A program made the translations under genes and the position numbers. This document shows positions 1-8,478 of a stretch of DNA of 32,067 nt, piece after piece (the first letter of the stretch is position 1; every line of letters starts with the position of its first letter). The notes beneath the pieces were generated by a model, which saw nothing but the letters and a program-made list of their open reading frames with translations, was not told the DNA's origin and ran no database searches. This DNA comes from Alphaproteobacteria bacterium. GTDB lineage: Bacteria > Pseudomonadota > Alphaproteobacteria > RF32 > CAG-239. The stretch spans positions 1 through 32,067 of the forward strand of contig JAFUEX010000005.1 in the NCBI GenBank assembly GCA_017470165.1. Direction: 5' to 3'.

Positions 1-999
1 ACTCTCTTCGTTCATATCGGCCAGTACCAAGTTATCCGAACCGGTCTCCAGCACGTCAATCAACGCCTCGGTGAAGTTCTGTCTGGTTTCGATAATCGAG
101 AAATTATTACCCAAAACCGAAGAATAATCACGCAGGTAGTCGGTGGCCTTAGCAATACCATCCAAGCTGGCATTGATTTTGGCAATCGAACCGGTGGTCG
201 CATTGTTAATCGCGTCCTTATAGGCGGTTAATTTAGTGTTGTAGGTTGTACCGTCAGCCGTTGCCGCTTTGTAGTAATTAGCAGCATTATCCGCGGTCAA
301 TGTGGCCGGAACATTGGCAGTCGCAACTTCAGTATAAGTACCATCAGAATTTTTGGTGTAGTACTTGTTTGTTGTTGTGTCGGTCGCACCGGCAGCGCAT
401 TGTGTAATTGCCGCTGCAGCAGTATCCAATTCGGATTTAGCAGTTACAACCGTATCAGCCCAAGTGGCAGCCTGAAAACCTTTGGCAGACATCTTAGAAA
501 CAACCGCGTCACCCTGAACATCCAACTGGTGAGTACGGGTCTCGTTGAACATAACTGTCAATTTACCGCCGGTCAACAAGTTGATACCTTGATAAGAGGC
601 ATCTTGCGCCAAAGTGGAAATTTCACCGATAATTTGGTTGAACTGAGTTTGATAGTTATTCAGCTGAGTAGCGTAATCCGAAGCCGAAGGATCCAACGAA
701 AAAGCTGAGTTGGCAACTGATTTGGCTTGTTCAATATAGGAAGTGATAGCCTCAATACCCTCGTTGGCCGCTTGAATGGTTTGAATACCTTGTCCCATCG
801 AATCCAACAAAGAATCCAAATCCGACGCACGATTGGTCAAGGCGCGGGACTGATAATATGACGAAGCATTATCAATAGCAGAATTTACCTTTTTGCCGGT
901 AGACAATCTGCCTTGAGTGGTGTCCATCTGGCCTTGAATGGTTTTCAAAGCCGACAGGTTAGAACGCATACTGGCTGTTAATGTGATAGATTGAGTCAT
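1..999 (-). CDS. Flagellin, N-terminal part (cut by window edge)
   Basis: Structural subunit of the flagellar filament, exported by the flagellar type III apparatus. Reading leftward from ATG 999 gives 333 codons with no stop, so the C-terminal D0/D1 helices lie outside the window. The first ~140 residues are the conserved flagellin N-terminus: MTQSITLTASMRSNLSAL, then the heptad-rich segment with RLSTGKKVNSAIDNASSYY. The part beyond residue ~150 is rich in Ala, Thr, Asp and Tyr and is the variable, surface-exposed region. AAGGAG lies at a normal distance before the ATG. A terminator separates it from the upstream aminotransferase, so it should have its own promoter; I see no convincing sigma-28 or sigma-54 site. 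Family identity is secure; which flagellin paralogue it is cannot be told. Confidence 0.95.
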   Translation of the reverse strand, partial: MTQSITLTASMRSNLSALKTIQGQMDTTQGRLSTGKKVNSAIDNASSYYQSRALTNRASDLDSLLDSMGQGIQTIQAANEGIEAITSYIEQAKSVANSAFSLDPSASDYATQLNNYQTQFNQIIGEISTLAQDASYQGINLLTGGKLTVMFNETRTHQLDVQGDAVVSKMSAKGFQAATWADTVVTAKSELDTAAAAITQCAAGATDTTTNKYYTKNSDGTYTEVATANVPATLTADNAANYYKAATADGTTYNTKLTAYKDAINNATTGSIAKINASLDGIAKATDYLRDYSSVLGNNFSIIETRQNFTEALIDVLETGSDNLVLADMNEES

Positions 1000-1140
1000 T
1001 TTCTTTCTCCTTAAGATTTTAATTACTTTTACGACTCGACTACTCTGAGCCGCCCCTATACTATTGCACATATTGGTTAAATAAAGATTAATAACCTCTA
1101 TGAGCAAATCACCTCTTAAATATACCACATTTTTAAATAA

Positions 1141-1175
1141 AAAACAACCTGTTTTTTAATCTCACAGGTTGTTTT
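1141..1175 (-). terminator. Rho-independent terminator after the aminotransferase gene
   Basis: A perfect 12-bp stem, AAAACAACCTGT (1141-1152) with ACAGGTTGTTTT (1164-1175), and an 11-nt loop. Runs of T flank it on both strands, so it may work both ways. On the minus strand it lies between the aminotransferase stop and the flagellin start, separating the two transcripts. Confidence 0.85.
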
Positions 1176-1204
1176 TTTTAACAGTATGCTTGCCGTTTTA
1201 CCAT

Positions 1205-2365
1205 TTAAGCGGCCTTACTTTTTTTTAAGTTAGCAAACTCGTTCATCGTGCCGATGATATAATCCATCTGCTCGTCATCCAAATAAGGTGTCATCGGCAG
1301 ACTAAGCACGGTCTTGGAGAGTTTTTCACATACCGGCAATGCCCGCGTGCTCCATTTGGCATAGGCTGTTTGCGTATGTACCGGCCGTGGATAGTAGGCG
1401 CCGCAAGGGATTCCGCGTTCTTTCAGATAAGCCATCAGCTCATCGCGGTCCTCGCAGTTGATGGTGTACAAGGCATAAGCCGAGCGGCAATTCGGCAGAA
1501 CCTGCTGACGGTTAAAATAGCTGTCCAACTCGTTATCATAACGTGCGGCTACCTTGCAACGCGCCTCAAGTTCAGCATCGAAAACGGTCAACTTTTGCAA
1601 CAAAACTGCGCCTTGAAAAGAGTTCATACGGCCGGTCAAGCCCAAACGCACATTGTCATAGTGGTCATCGGGGCTCATCCCGTGTACGCGGCAAGATTGT
1701 ACCAGCGAGTTCCACTCTTCATTGTCGGTAAATACCGCACCACCATCGCCGTAACCGCCCAAAGGCTTGGTCGGATAGAACGAAGTGGCAGTCATATCGG
1801 CAATGGAACCGGCTTTTTTGCCGTGATAAACGGAGCCGTACGATTGGCAGGAATCAGACAAAACTTTTAAGTTATATTTGTTGGCAATGGCATAAATGGC
1901 GTCATAATCGCAGGGCGAACCGAAGATATCAACGGCAATAATCGCCTTGGGAGTTAACTTACCCTCCTTGATAACCTCTTGAATGGCGCGCTCCAAAGCA
2001 GCAACGTCAATGTTATAAGTGTTGATATCCGAGTCAACAAAAACCGGTGTTGCCCCCGTAATCGCCACACACTCAGCCGAAGCCACAAAAGTAAACGACG
2101 ATACAAACACAGCGTCACCCTGTTTTAAGCCCCAAGCCATCAAAGCCAATGTCAAAGCATCGGTGCCGGAGCCGCAGGTTGAGCAACATTTAACATTAGA
2201 ATAGTTTGCTAAAGCAGTATCTAATTGTTTGGTTTCGGGACCTTGACAATAGCCACCATGGTCCAGAATTGTCTTGAACGCATCAAGAAACTTCTGCTGA
2301 CCGATGACTTGTTGGGTGGTTTTGCAATCAAACAAAGGGATTGCTTTCGCTGGTTTATTTAACAT
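1205..2365 (-). CDS. DegT/DnrJ/EryC1-family PLP-dependent sugar aminotransferase
   Basis: Transfers an amino group to a keto-sugar nucleotide in the making of amino sugars for surface polysaccharide or protein glycosylation. The 386 residues match the family length. Visible PLP features are GSGTDA at 65-70 (phosphate binding), D171 and Q174 in SDSCQSYG, and the Schiff-base lysine K200 in SFYPTKPLGG. The C-terminal half carries the usual GAYYPRPVHTQ segment. It resembles the WbpE/WlbC-type 3-amino sugar enzymes, but the exact substrate cannot be read from sequence. It lies just upstream of flagellin, which suggests a possible role in flagellin glycan supply; this is inference, because the intervening terminator shows they are not one transcript and no glycosyltransferase is nearby. 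Confidence 0.9.
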   Translation of the reverse strand: MLNKPAKAIPLFDCKTTQQVIGQQKFLDAFKTILDHGGYCQGPETKQLDTALANYSNVKCCSTCGSGTDALTLALMAWGLKQGDAVFVSSFTFVASAECVAITGATPVFVDSDINTYNIDVAALERAIQEVIKEGKLTPKAIIAVDIFGSPCDYDAIYAIANKYNLKVLSDSCQSYGSVYHGKKAGSIADMTATSFYPTKPLGGYGDGGAVFTDNEEWNSLVQSCRVHGMSPDDHYDNVRLGLTGRMNSFQGAVLLQKLTVFDAELEARCKVAARYDNELDSYFNRQQVLPNCRSAYALYTINCEDRDELMAYLKERGIPCGAYYPRPVHTQTAYAKWSTRALPVCEKLSKTVLSLPMTPYLDDEQMDYIIGTMNEFANLKKSKAA

Positions 2366-2494
2366 AGCTTTTTCCTCTACAATATGATGTTAATCAAATT
2401 TCGGTATCATATTACGCAAAAGGCCGGAAAATTGCAAAACACAAATTTTTTCCATTTTGTAACATAAAAATTTTTATAATAATCATCGCGGGGC

Positions 2495-2523
2495 TTGATT
2501 TTATGATTTAAAAATGCTACAAC
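2495..2523 (+). promoter_or_regulatory. Possible promoter for mlaA-mlaC
   Basis: TTGATT (2495-2500), a 17-bp spacer and TACAAC (2518-2523) lie about 50 bases before the mlaA start. The -10 match is only fair. The surrounding gap 2366-2575 is very AT-rich and must also hold the divergent aminotransferase promoter, which I could not place. Confidence 0.35.
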
Positions 2524-2575
2524 TCAAACCGGTTGATGTTTTATATTTTTGCTTAAACTTCAAGGGAGATTACCG

Positions 2576-3343
2576 GTGAAAGTTGCTTCTGAAATAGTGT
2601 GTTTGGCTGCCATTGTTATGCTCGGTGCCTGCAGTTTTGATATCCATCGTGCCGAAAACAAAGCCGACCCGTACGAAGAAATGAACCGCAAAATTTTTGC
2701 GTTTAATGATAAAGTTTATGAAAGCGTTTATTTCCCCATTGCGCGCGGCTATCGCAAGATTACTACCCCGAGCATTCGCGAAAGGGTGTCGTCTTTTGTT
2801 GCTAATGTGGAGGAGCCGATTTCAACGGCTAACTATCTGTTGCAGCTCAAATTTAAGGAAACCGGCATCAGTGTTGCTCGGTTTGCCGTAAATACAACCT
2901 TAGGTTTGGGCGGGTTGTTTGATGTGGCCGGCGGTTGGGGGTTAAACCAAGCCAAAACCAATATGAACCAGACTTTGGCCGGTTGGTGTGTGGCCGACGG
3001 GCCTTATTTGGTGGTGCCGTTCGTTGCCCCCGGCAATGTACGCTCGTTTGCCGGAATGTTGGCAGATACGGCATTTGATCCGGTATACTGGGCAACCTAT
3101 AAGGATGCCAATATTCACGACAAAATCACTTATAGCTATGCGGCGGTCAAATACACCAGCAAAATTGACAACCTGATGGATTTATATTCTTCTTTCAAGG
3201 AGGATTCGGTTGATTTGTATGCCACTTTGCGGTCAGCTTATCTGCAAAATCAGCGCAAATTAAGATGTCGTTTTGCGGATGATGCCGAGCAGGATGCGCA
3301 TTTTGATTTCGATTTTGATGAAGATATGGATGAAGAAGATTAA
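2576..3343 (+). CDS. mlaA: MlaA/VacJ lipoprotein, phospholipid-retrieval outer-membrane component
   Basis: MlaA removes misplaced phospholipid from the outer leaflet of the outer membrane and passes it to MlaC. I start at GTG 2576, not the upstream in-frame TTG 2549: AAGGGAGA (2562-2569) sits just ahead of the GTG, and the protein then opens with a lipoprotein signal ending in the lipobox LGAC. The mature part contains DPYEEMNRKIFAFND, the family hallmark, and a hydrophobic LGLGGLFDVAGGWGL segment that would form the membrane ring. Length is 255 residues, normal for the family. The acidic C-terminal tail (FDFDFDEDMDEED) is an extra not needed for the fold. mlaC follows after 33 bases, so the two are probably co-transcribed. 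Confidence 0.95.
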   Translation: MKVASEIVCLAAIVMLGACSFDIHRAENKADPYEEMNRKIFAFNDKVYESVYFPIARGYRKITTPSIRERVSSFVANVEEPISTANYLLQLKFKETGISVARFAVNTTLGLGGLFDVAGGWGLNQAKTNMNQTLAGWCVADGPYLVVPFVAPGNVRSFAGMLADTAFDPVYWATYKDANIHDKITYSYAAVKYTSKIDNLMDLYSSFKEDSVDLYATLRSAYLQNQRKLRCRFADDAEQDAHFDFDFDEDMDEED

Positions 3344-3376
3344 TTTTTTACACTTTTAAGAAAGGAACCAAAACCA

Positions 3377-3994
3377 ATGATGAAAAAAACTTTTGCTGTT
3401 TTAACCGCCGCTTTGTTGCTGTTTGTGGGTAGTGAGGCGCAAGCTGAGCTGGATGCGGCCAAAGCCGAACAGTTTATTAAGGACACCACCACTGAGGGGG
3501 TTGAACAGATTATTAATGCCAAAATAAGTCAGGAAGAAAAGGACCGCCGTTTCCACCAATTGCTGAACAATGCTTTGGATTTGGATTTTATCGGTCAGTT
3601 TGTGCTGGGGCGCAATTGGAAAACCGCTACGGCGCAGCAGCGTGATCAGTTTATTACCACTTATCGCGATTTGAATATTCTCAACTGGTCGAAGCGGTTT
3701 AATGAGTTTGAGGGCAAAAACTTTGTGTTCAAAGGCACCACTCCGTCAACCTCTAAAGGCCAGATTTTTGTTAATACTGTTGTGCCGATGGAGCAGGGCG
3801 AGCCGGCCAAAGTTCTCTGGCGGGTAAGAGAGAAAAACGGTAATTACAAAGTTGTAGATATTGTGATTGAGGGCGTAAGTTTGGCACAGGCTTCGCGCAG
3901 CGAATACACTGCTTTCATCAAAAACAATGCCGGTGGTTTGGACGCGTTGATTGCTGATTTGAAAGACAAGCTCAGAAAACAACAGGCTAAATAA
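3377..3994 (+). CDS. mlaC: MlaC periplasmic phospholipid-binding protein
   Basis: Soluble shuttle that carries phospholipid between MlaA at the outer membrane and the MlaFEDB transporter at the inner membrane (Ttg2D/MlaC family). The 205-residue protein begins with a typical Sec signal peptide, positively charged MMKK then a hydrophobic core ending SEAQA before ELD. The mature domain shows the family pattern, including LDLDFIGQFVLGRNW and the region ending YRDLNILNWSKRF. A ribosome-binding site (AAAGGA) precedes the ATG. It is the last gene of the mlaA-mlaC unit, closed by a strong terminator. The inner-membrane mlaFED genes are not in this window. Confidence 0.93.
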   Translation: MMKKTFAVLTAALLLFVGSEAQAELDAAKAEQFIKDTTTEGVEQIINAKISQEEKDRRFHQLLNNALDLDFIGQFVLGRNWKTATAQQRDQFITTYRDLNILNWSKRFNEFEGKNFVFKGTTPSTSKGQIFVNTVVPMEQGEPAKVLWRVREKNGNYKVVDIVIEGVSLAQASRSEYTAFIKNNAGGLDALIADLKDKLRKQQAK

Positions 3995-4010
3995 AAAATT
4001 AGCAATAATA

Positions 4011-4044
4011 AAAACGGCGCTTTGCAACAACAGCGCCGTTTTTT
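4011..4044 (+). terminator. Rho-independent terminator after mlaC
   Basis: An 11-bp perfect stem, AAAACGGCGCT (4011-4021) with AGCGCCGTTTT (4032-4042), with the T run continuing to 4044. It lies between the convergent mlaC and Lon-like protease genes, and the A-run on the other side could also serve the minus strand. Confidence 0.9.
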
Positions 4045-4067
4045 AGTGTTTGTATTTAAAAAAGCGG

Positions 4068-6503
4068 TTATTTTCCCAAACAGCCTTTGGTTTCGCGGGC
4101 GTATCTGGCATAGCACTTATAAAAGTGCTCCAAACTTTCCTGCACTTGATAATTGACGGTCTTTTTAGGATAAGCGCCATGTTTGTTCATTGTGCCGGCC
4201 TTAATTCCGGTCAAAATCTCTATACCGTCATCCACCGTGTCAACCGCATAGATATGGAATTTGCCGTCTTCTACCGCCTGTACCACATCCTCGCGCAGCA
4301 TCAAATCGGCTACATTGGTGCGCGGAATTATCACTCCGTGTTCGCCGGTTAATCCTTGGTGTGAGCATACATCAAAGAAACCTTCAATTTTTTCGTTTAC
4401 CCCGCCGATGGGCTGAATTTCTCCGAACTGGTTGATAGAGCCGGTAACCGCGATATTTTGCTTAATTGGAATACCGGTGATGGCCGATAACAGGCAATAA
4501 TATTCGGTTGACGAAGCACTGTCGCCATCAACCCCTCCGTAAGATTGTTCAAACACAATCGAAGCATTGAGCGACAGCGGGCAGAACTTGGCAAAGCGGT
4601 TTGCCAACAAACTCTCCAATATCAAAACCCCCTTGGAGTGGATGGGGCCGCTCATTTCTACCTCACGTTCAATATTGACGAATTCGCCCTTGCCGATGCG
4701 CACTTGTGCCGTAATCCGCGCCGGCTTCCCAAAACTGAACCGCGAGAAATTGTATACTACCAAGCCGTTTATCTGCCCGACCTTGTGCCCCTTGATATCA
4801 ATGAGGATGGTGCCTTTATCAATTTGTTCCAGCATCATCTCTTTGATACGTCCGTTGCGATAAAGTTTGGCATTAATCGCTTGATCAATATGGTTTTTGC
4901 CGATATGGTTGGACTTAGATTTGCGCGCCCAATAGTCGGCTTCGCGTAACAAATCGGCAATCGAGGCCACGTGCGCTGTCAGTTTTTCCGAACTGTCTGC
5001 CAAGCGTGAGGCATATTCAATAACCTTCGCCACAGCTTGTTTGTTCAGTGAGCGCAGGCGTTTTTTCTTAGACAACGAGCCTATGAGCTTGGCGTATTCT
5101 ATCTCGTTTTCTTTGGTGCGTTCCATCAAAACGTCAAAGTCGGCCTCTACCTTAAAATAATCGGAAAATTCAGGATCGCGCTCGCTCAGCAGCTCATAAA
5201 GCTCCGCATCGCCGGTGAGTATAATCTTTACATCCAGCGGTATCGGCTGCGGGTCGAGCGAAATCGTAGTAAAAGAGGTCTCCTCGCTGGGCGCCTCGAT
5301 TTTGATTTGTTTGGAGGCGATGGCGCGTTTCAGTGAATCCCAAGCAAACGGCTGCATCAGCATTTTGCGGGCATCAACCAGCAAAAATCCGCCATTGGCT
5401 TTGTGCAAAGCTCCGGCCTTAATCAGCGAAAAGTCCGTCAACAAAGCGCCATATTGCTGAATACGCTCAACCTTGCCCACCAGATTGCCCTGCGTCGGGT
5501 GATCCAAATGGATAATCGGAGCACCGGAATCCGGCTCGTTTTTTACAATTACGTTAACCTTAAATTTGGCGTACTTGTCTTCCTCCGGCTGCTTCATCTT
5601 CGAAAGCAACGCCGTCAGCGGATCTTCGCCATCTGCCGGAGCATTATTTTCTGCCGCCGGCAAAAATTCATCACCGTTTTCCAAAATATATTTTTGAATT
5701 TGCCGCAAAAATTCGTTGGCTTGCCGGTGTCCTTTATATTTGGTATGCAATTCATCAATCGGGTTTTTGACTGTCTCTTTGAGGAAACGTGTGCGCAGGT
5801 TATTAATCTCGTCGCGCTGTCTGTCTTCCCAAGCCGGCAATGCCTCGGCCGAGTTTTCAATCTCAGCTTGCATTTGGTTCAGGTCTTCAATCAATTGTTT
5901 TTTTTCTTCTTCCGGCAAGTTGTCAAATGCCTCGGGACTCAAAACTTCGCCGTTCTTCACCGGGGCCACTACCAGCCCAACCGGCATATGCAACAACGAA
6001 ACGCTTTTGCCCTTAGCCTTTTTTTGCAGCATTTTAATATATTTTTCTTTTGACTGCTTAAACTTTTCTTTAATAATATTGACGCCGGCATTATATTCTT
6101 CACTCTCAAAAATTGCCGATATGGCGGCCGACAAATTCTCAATCAATTTATCAATATCTTTGGCAAAGTCAACCGCCGTGCCGGCTGGAAAAGAGATTGC
6201 CGCCGGTTTGTAAGGCTCATCAAAATTATAGACATATGCCCAATCATCTGGAGTTTTGCGTTTTTTCGATTCTTGAGCCAAAACGCGTTTTACCAATGAG
6301 CTTTTTCCGGTGCCCTCAGGCCCCAAGCAAAACAAATTATATCCTTTGGAATGAATGTTTATCCCCAGTTCGACAGCCGCCAAAGCGCGGTCTTGTCCCA
6401 ACGAAGACAGCCGCTCTTCCAACTCGGCAGTTGAGGCAAAGGAAAATTTTTGCGGGTCGCATTTTTTATAAAGCTGATTTGGTTTCAATCTTGTTATGGT
6501 CAT
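4068..6503 (-). CDS. Lon-like ATP-dependent protease (AAA_32/YcbZ type)
   Basis: ATP-driven serine protease with a fused Lon C-terminal domain but without the classic LON substrate-recognition N domain. The 811 residues include a Walker A, GPEGTGKSS (about 61-69), a long helical, charged insert (about 130-300), a second ATPase part, and the protease domain. The Lon catalytic dyad is visible: Ser662 in GDSASS and Lys705 in GGVNEKIEG. They are 43 residues apart, the same spacing as in E. coli Lon. It belongs with E. coli YcbZ (LonH)-like proteins, whose substrates are poorly known. It stands alone between convergent mlaC and a divergent TPR gene, with a 17-nt palindrome in the shared promoter region. 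Confidence 0.9.
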   Translation of the reverse strand: MTITRLKPNQLYKKCDPQKFSFASTAELEERLSSLGQDRALAAVELGINIHSKGYNLFCLGPEGTGKSSLVKRVLAQESKKRKTPDDWAYVYNFDEPYKPAAISFPAGTAVDFAKDIDKLIENLSAAISAIFESEEYNAGVNIIKEKFKQSKEKYIKMLQKKAKGKSVSLLHMPVGLVVAPVKNGEVLSPEAFDNLPEEEKKQLIEDLNQMQAEIENSAEALPAWEDRQRDEINNLRTRFLKETVKNPIDELHTKYKGHRQANEFLRQIQKYILENGDEFLPAAENNAPADGEDPLTALLSKMKQPEEDKYAKFKVNVIVKNEPDSGAPIIHLDHPTQGNLVGKVERIQQYGALLTDFSLIKAGALHKANGGFLLVDARKMLMQPFAWDSLKRAIASKQIKIEAPSEETSFTTISLDPQPIPLDVKIILTGDAELYELLSERDPEFSDYFKVEADFDVLMERTKENEIEYAKLIGSLSKKKRLRSLNKQAVAKVIEYASRLADSSEKLTAHVASIADLLREADYWARKSKSNHIGKNHIDQAINAKLYRNGRIKEMMLEQIDKGTILIDIKGHKVGQINGLVVYNFSRFSFGKPARITAQVRIGKGEFVNIEREVEMSGPIHSKGVLILESLLANRFAKFCPLSLNASIVFEQSYGGVDGDSASSTEYYCLLSAITGIPIKQNIAVTGSINQFGEIQPIGGVNEKIEGFFDVCSHQGLTGEHGVIIPRTNVADLMLREDVVQAVEDGKFHIYAVDTVDDGIEILTGIKAGTMNKHGAYPKKTVNYQVQESLEHFYKCYARYARETKGCLGK

Positions 6504-6539
6504 TGCTAAAAACCCCTATACAATAAAATTTAATTGAGT

Positions 6540-6556
6540 TATTATGCCGCATAATA
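6540..6556. promoter_or_regulatory. 17-nt perfect palindrome between divergent genes
   Basis: TATTATGC-C-GCATAATA is a perfect inverted repeat with a one-base centre. It lies in the 91-bp divergent region between the Lon-like protease and the TPR gene, 37 bases from the protease start. The position fits an operator, but no regulator is known, and AT-rich DNA makes some palindromes by chance. Confidence 0.4.
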
Positions 6557-6594
6557 TACCATCAAAACCTAATTTTAAGTAAAGAAATTTAAAA

Positions 6595-7689
6595 ATGCCG
6601 TATTTTCTGATTTCGCTTTGGGGGATTGTTACCCTTGTCATAATCCGGTTGTTTGTGCGGCACATCGCCGGTCTGAAACGTCGTTTTGCGGAAAATAGTT
6701 TGGCGGCATCGCTTATTGATTATCGGTTTTTTAATACCGGAATTTTGTTGAATATTGCCAAGTATGTTTGCGCACAACCTGCTCCATTACGACAAAAATT
6801 GCTGCAATTGGGAGCAGCTGGCCGCCTCAATCAAATGAAAACCCAGCTGAAAGACCGCAACATCAAACGGCAGCTGGCCTTAATTACGCGCGGGCAAAAA
6901 GGCAGTTCGGCGGTTGATGCTTCGCTGCTGGAGCGCCTTGTCGCCCTTAATGTGCGCTTGAGCTGTTTTGAGCATAAACGATTGCGCAAGCTGCCGTCCG
7001 AACTTACGGCGATAAAATTGCCGGTTGCCCTTAGGGGAATGCAGGCCTTGATTCGCGCACGCTTGGCTTTGTCCAAGGCCGATTTGCTGGAAGCCTCGCG
7101 TCAGGCTTTGGCTGCGGTTAATTGGTTTGGCAAAGCCAAATGGCATTATGAAAGAGCCGAGGCGTATTTTCTGCTGGGCAAAATTTATCGCGCCGCTGAC
7201 TATACCGACCATGCGGTTATGATGTTTGATCGTGCCCGCAAATTGTTTAAGCAATTGGGCAGTCGGTGTCGTGAGGCCGAGGTTGTCGGCACTTTGGGTA
7301 TAGCTTTTGCGGCGCGCGACGATTTTGACACGGCCGAGAAATATTTTGCCGAAGCTTTTGCTTTGGCACAGGATGTGCCCGAAGCGGCTTTGTCCGGTCT
7401 CATCTTATGTCATCAGATAATGCTGTATTTGGTCTCCGACCGACCGGAACGCGCCAAAAAATGTCACAAAAGGCTGCAAAGCTGCATATTTAATCGTACG
7501 CCGGCTTTGGTGTGGGAGGTTTATGCTCGTATGGCTTGCGTCGGGCAAAAACCTCATTTGGCGCGTCGTTATGCCGCGCAGGCGGACGATGCCTACCATG
7601 CCGAGGGCAATTCGGACGCTGCTTTGGAAATGGAAACACTGTTCTTGGAACTCAAGCCGTATATTACAAAATATCATAAATCACATTAA
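6595..7689 (+). CDS. Membrane-anchored TPR protein, function unknown
   Basis: 364 residues, not recognised beyond its repeats. An N-terminal membrane helix (about 4-22, FLISLWGIVTLVIIRLFV) is followed by basic residues (KRR), so the rest should be cytoplasmic. Residues ~180-290 contain tetratricopeptide-like helix pairs, for example AEAYFLLGKIYRAADYTDHAV and AEVVGTLGIAFAARDDFDTAEKYF. These normally act as protein-docking scaffolds. The ribosome-binding site is weak (AAAGAAA). Its last 26 bases overlap, tail to tail, the next gene on the opposite strand. A second membrane-TPR protein lies 0.8 kb away, so the two may serve one envelope process; that is inference. Confidence 0.75.
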   Translation: MPYFLISLWGIVTLVIIRLFVRHIAGLKRRFAENSLAASLIDYRFFNTGILLNIAKYVCAQPAPLRQKLLQLGAAGRLNQMKTQLKDRNIKRQLALITRGQKGSSAVDASLLERLVALNVRLSCFEHKRLRKLPSELTAIKLPVALRGMQALIRARLALSKADLLEASRQALAAVNWFGKAKWHYERAEAYFLLGKIYRAADYTDHAVMMFDRARKLFKQLGSRCREAEVVGTLGIAFAARDDFDTAEKYFAEAFALAQDVPEAALSGLILCHQIMLYLVSDRPERAKKCHKRLQSCIFNRTPALVWEVYARMACVGQKPHLARRYAAQADDAYHAEGNSDAALEMETLFLELKPYITKYHKSH

Positions 7690-8395
7690 ACGATACTTGG
7701 CCTTGCGCCGTTTTCAAATCGGCAATCCCCATATGGTTGAACCCTAAAATATAAAATTGGGGCAAGGCAAATATATTAAACCCGTTTTTCCCGAAAATCA
7801 GTCGATTCTTTACTTTCAGTCCGGAAGATTCGCTGAAGTCGCGAAATTCTTTCGCCCAAGCCGGCATCGCAAAATCGCCGAATACCACCGCCGGCATATC
7901 TTGTTTTATGACAAATTTGGATAACTCTTTCAACAAAACAGGGTATTTGTCCCGTGCCACACCACTCAAGTCCACTTGCAATACCAATAAGGGCGAATCT
8001 CCGTTGATAACGGCATAACGTCCAAACTCGTATTTCCCAGTCAGTAACGAACCCTTAATATCGGCAGTTGCACTCCAATCATCTTGAGTGTCAATAAAGC
8101 GGCGATGCTCACCGGCATATTCGTCAGACAAAAAAATGTTTCCGGCTATAGCCAGCAAAATATAAATAACCACCGCAGTGCAGCCTAAAACAACGGCCGG
8201 AATAATCTTGCGGCTCTTGCAGGCCGCAACCCAAAATATCAGTGCCAGACAGTAAAAATGAAAAATATTCAACCCCAGCAGCGTAAACTCGGAGTTAATG
8301 GTCAAAATCACCGCTGTCAGAGCCAACAATGCCGCTGCCGCTTGTAATACGGCAGTCTCGCGTATTTTATGTTTTTTTTGACTAAGGTAACCCAT
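7664..8395 (-). CDS. Membrane protein with a short, degenerate endonuclease/exonuclease/phosphatase-like domain
   Basis: 243 residues from ATG 8395; a longer frame to 8500 exists but would run into the divergent neighbour and lacks a better start. Three hydrophobic helices occupy about residues 15-90, separated by a basic CKSRK loop. The soluble part resembles the tail of membrane-anchored EEP-fold proteins: AVVFGDFAMPAWAKEFRDF aligns with their usual GDFN...W...FR motif. The catalytic Asn is Ala here, the usual IDH/SDH ending is missing, and the domain is much shorter than usual. I therefore infer a non-catalytic relative. No clear ribosome-binding site is seen. EEP homology is a reading of one motif and the membrane layout, so it is moderate at best. 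Confidence 0.6.
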   Translation of the reverse strand: MGYLSQKKHKIRETAVLQAAAALLALTAVILTINSEFTLLGLNIFHFYCLALIFWVAACKSRKIIPAVVLGCTAVVIYILLAIAGNIFLSDEYAGEHRRFIDTQDDWSATADIKGSLLTGKYEFGRYAVINGDSPLLVLQVDLSGVARDKYPVLLKELSKFVIKQDMPAVVFGDFAMPAWAKEFRDFSESSGLKVKNRLIFGKNGFNIFALPQFYILGFNHMGIADLKTAQGQVSFNVIYDIL

Positions 8396-8478
8396 TGTTA
8401 ATTTGTTTGCATTAAATTGAAGTGATGATATAGTGTCAGTATAAAACAAAAAACGTTTTTGTAAATGGTCTAAGGATA

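Noticed and set aside
2549-2575. Upstream TTG start for mlaA
   Set aside because: It places nine residues before a lipoprotein signal and includes the ribosome-binding site of the GTG start.
5403-6213. Long plus-strand frames opposite the Lon-like protease
   Set aside because: They are antisense to a clear protease gene with intact motifs, with no ribosome-binding site or family features.
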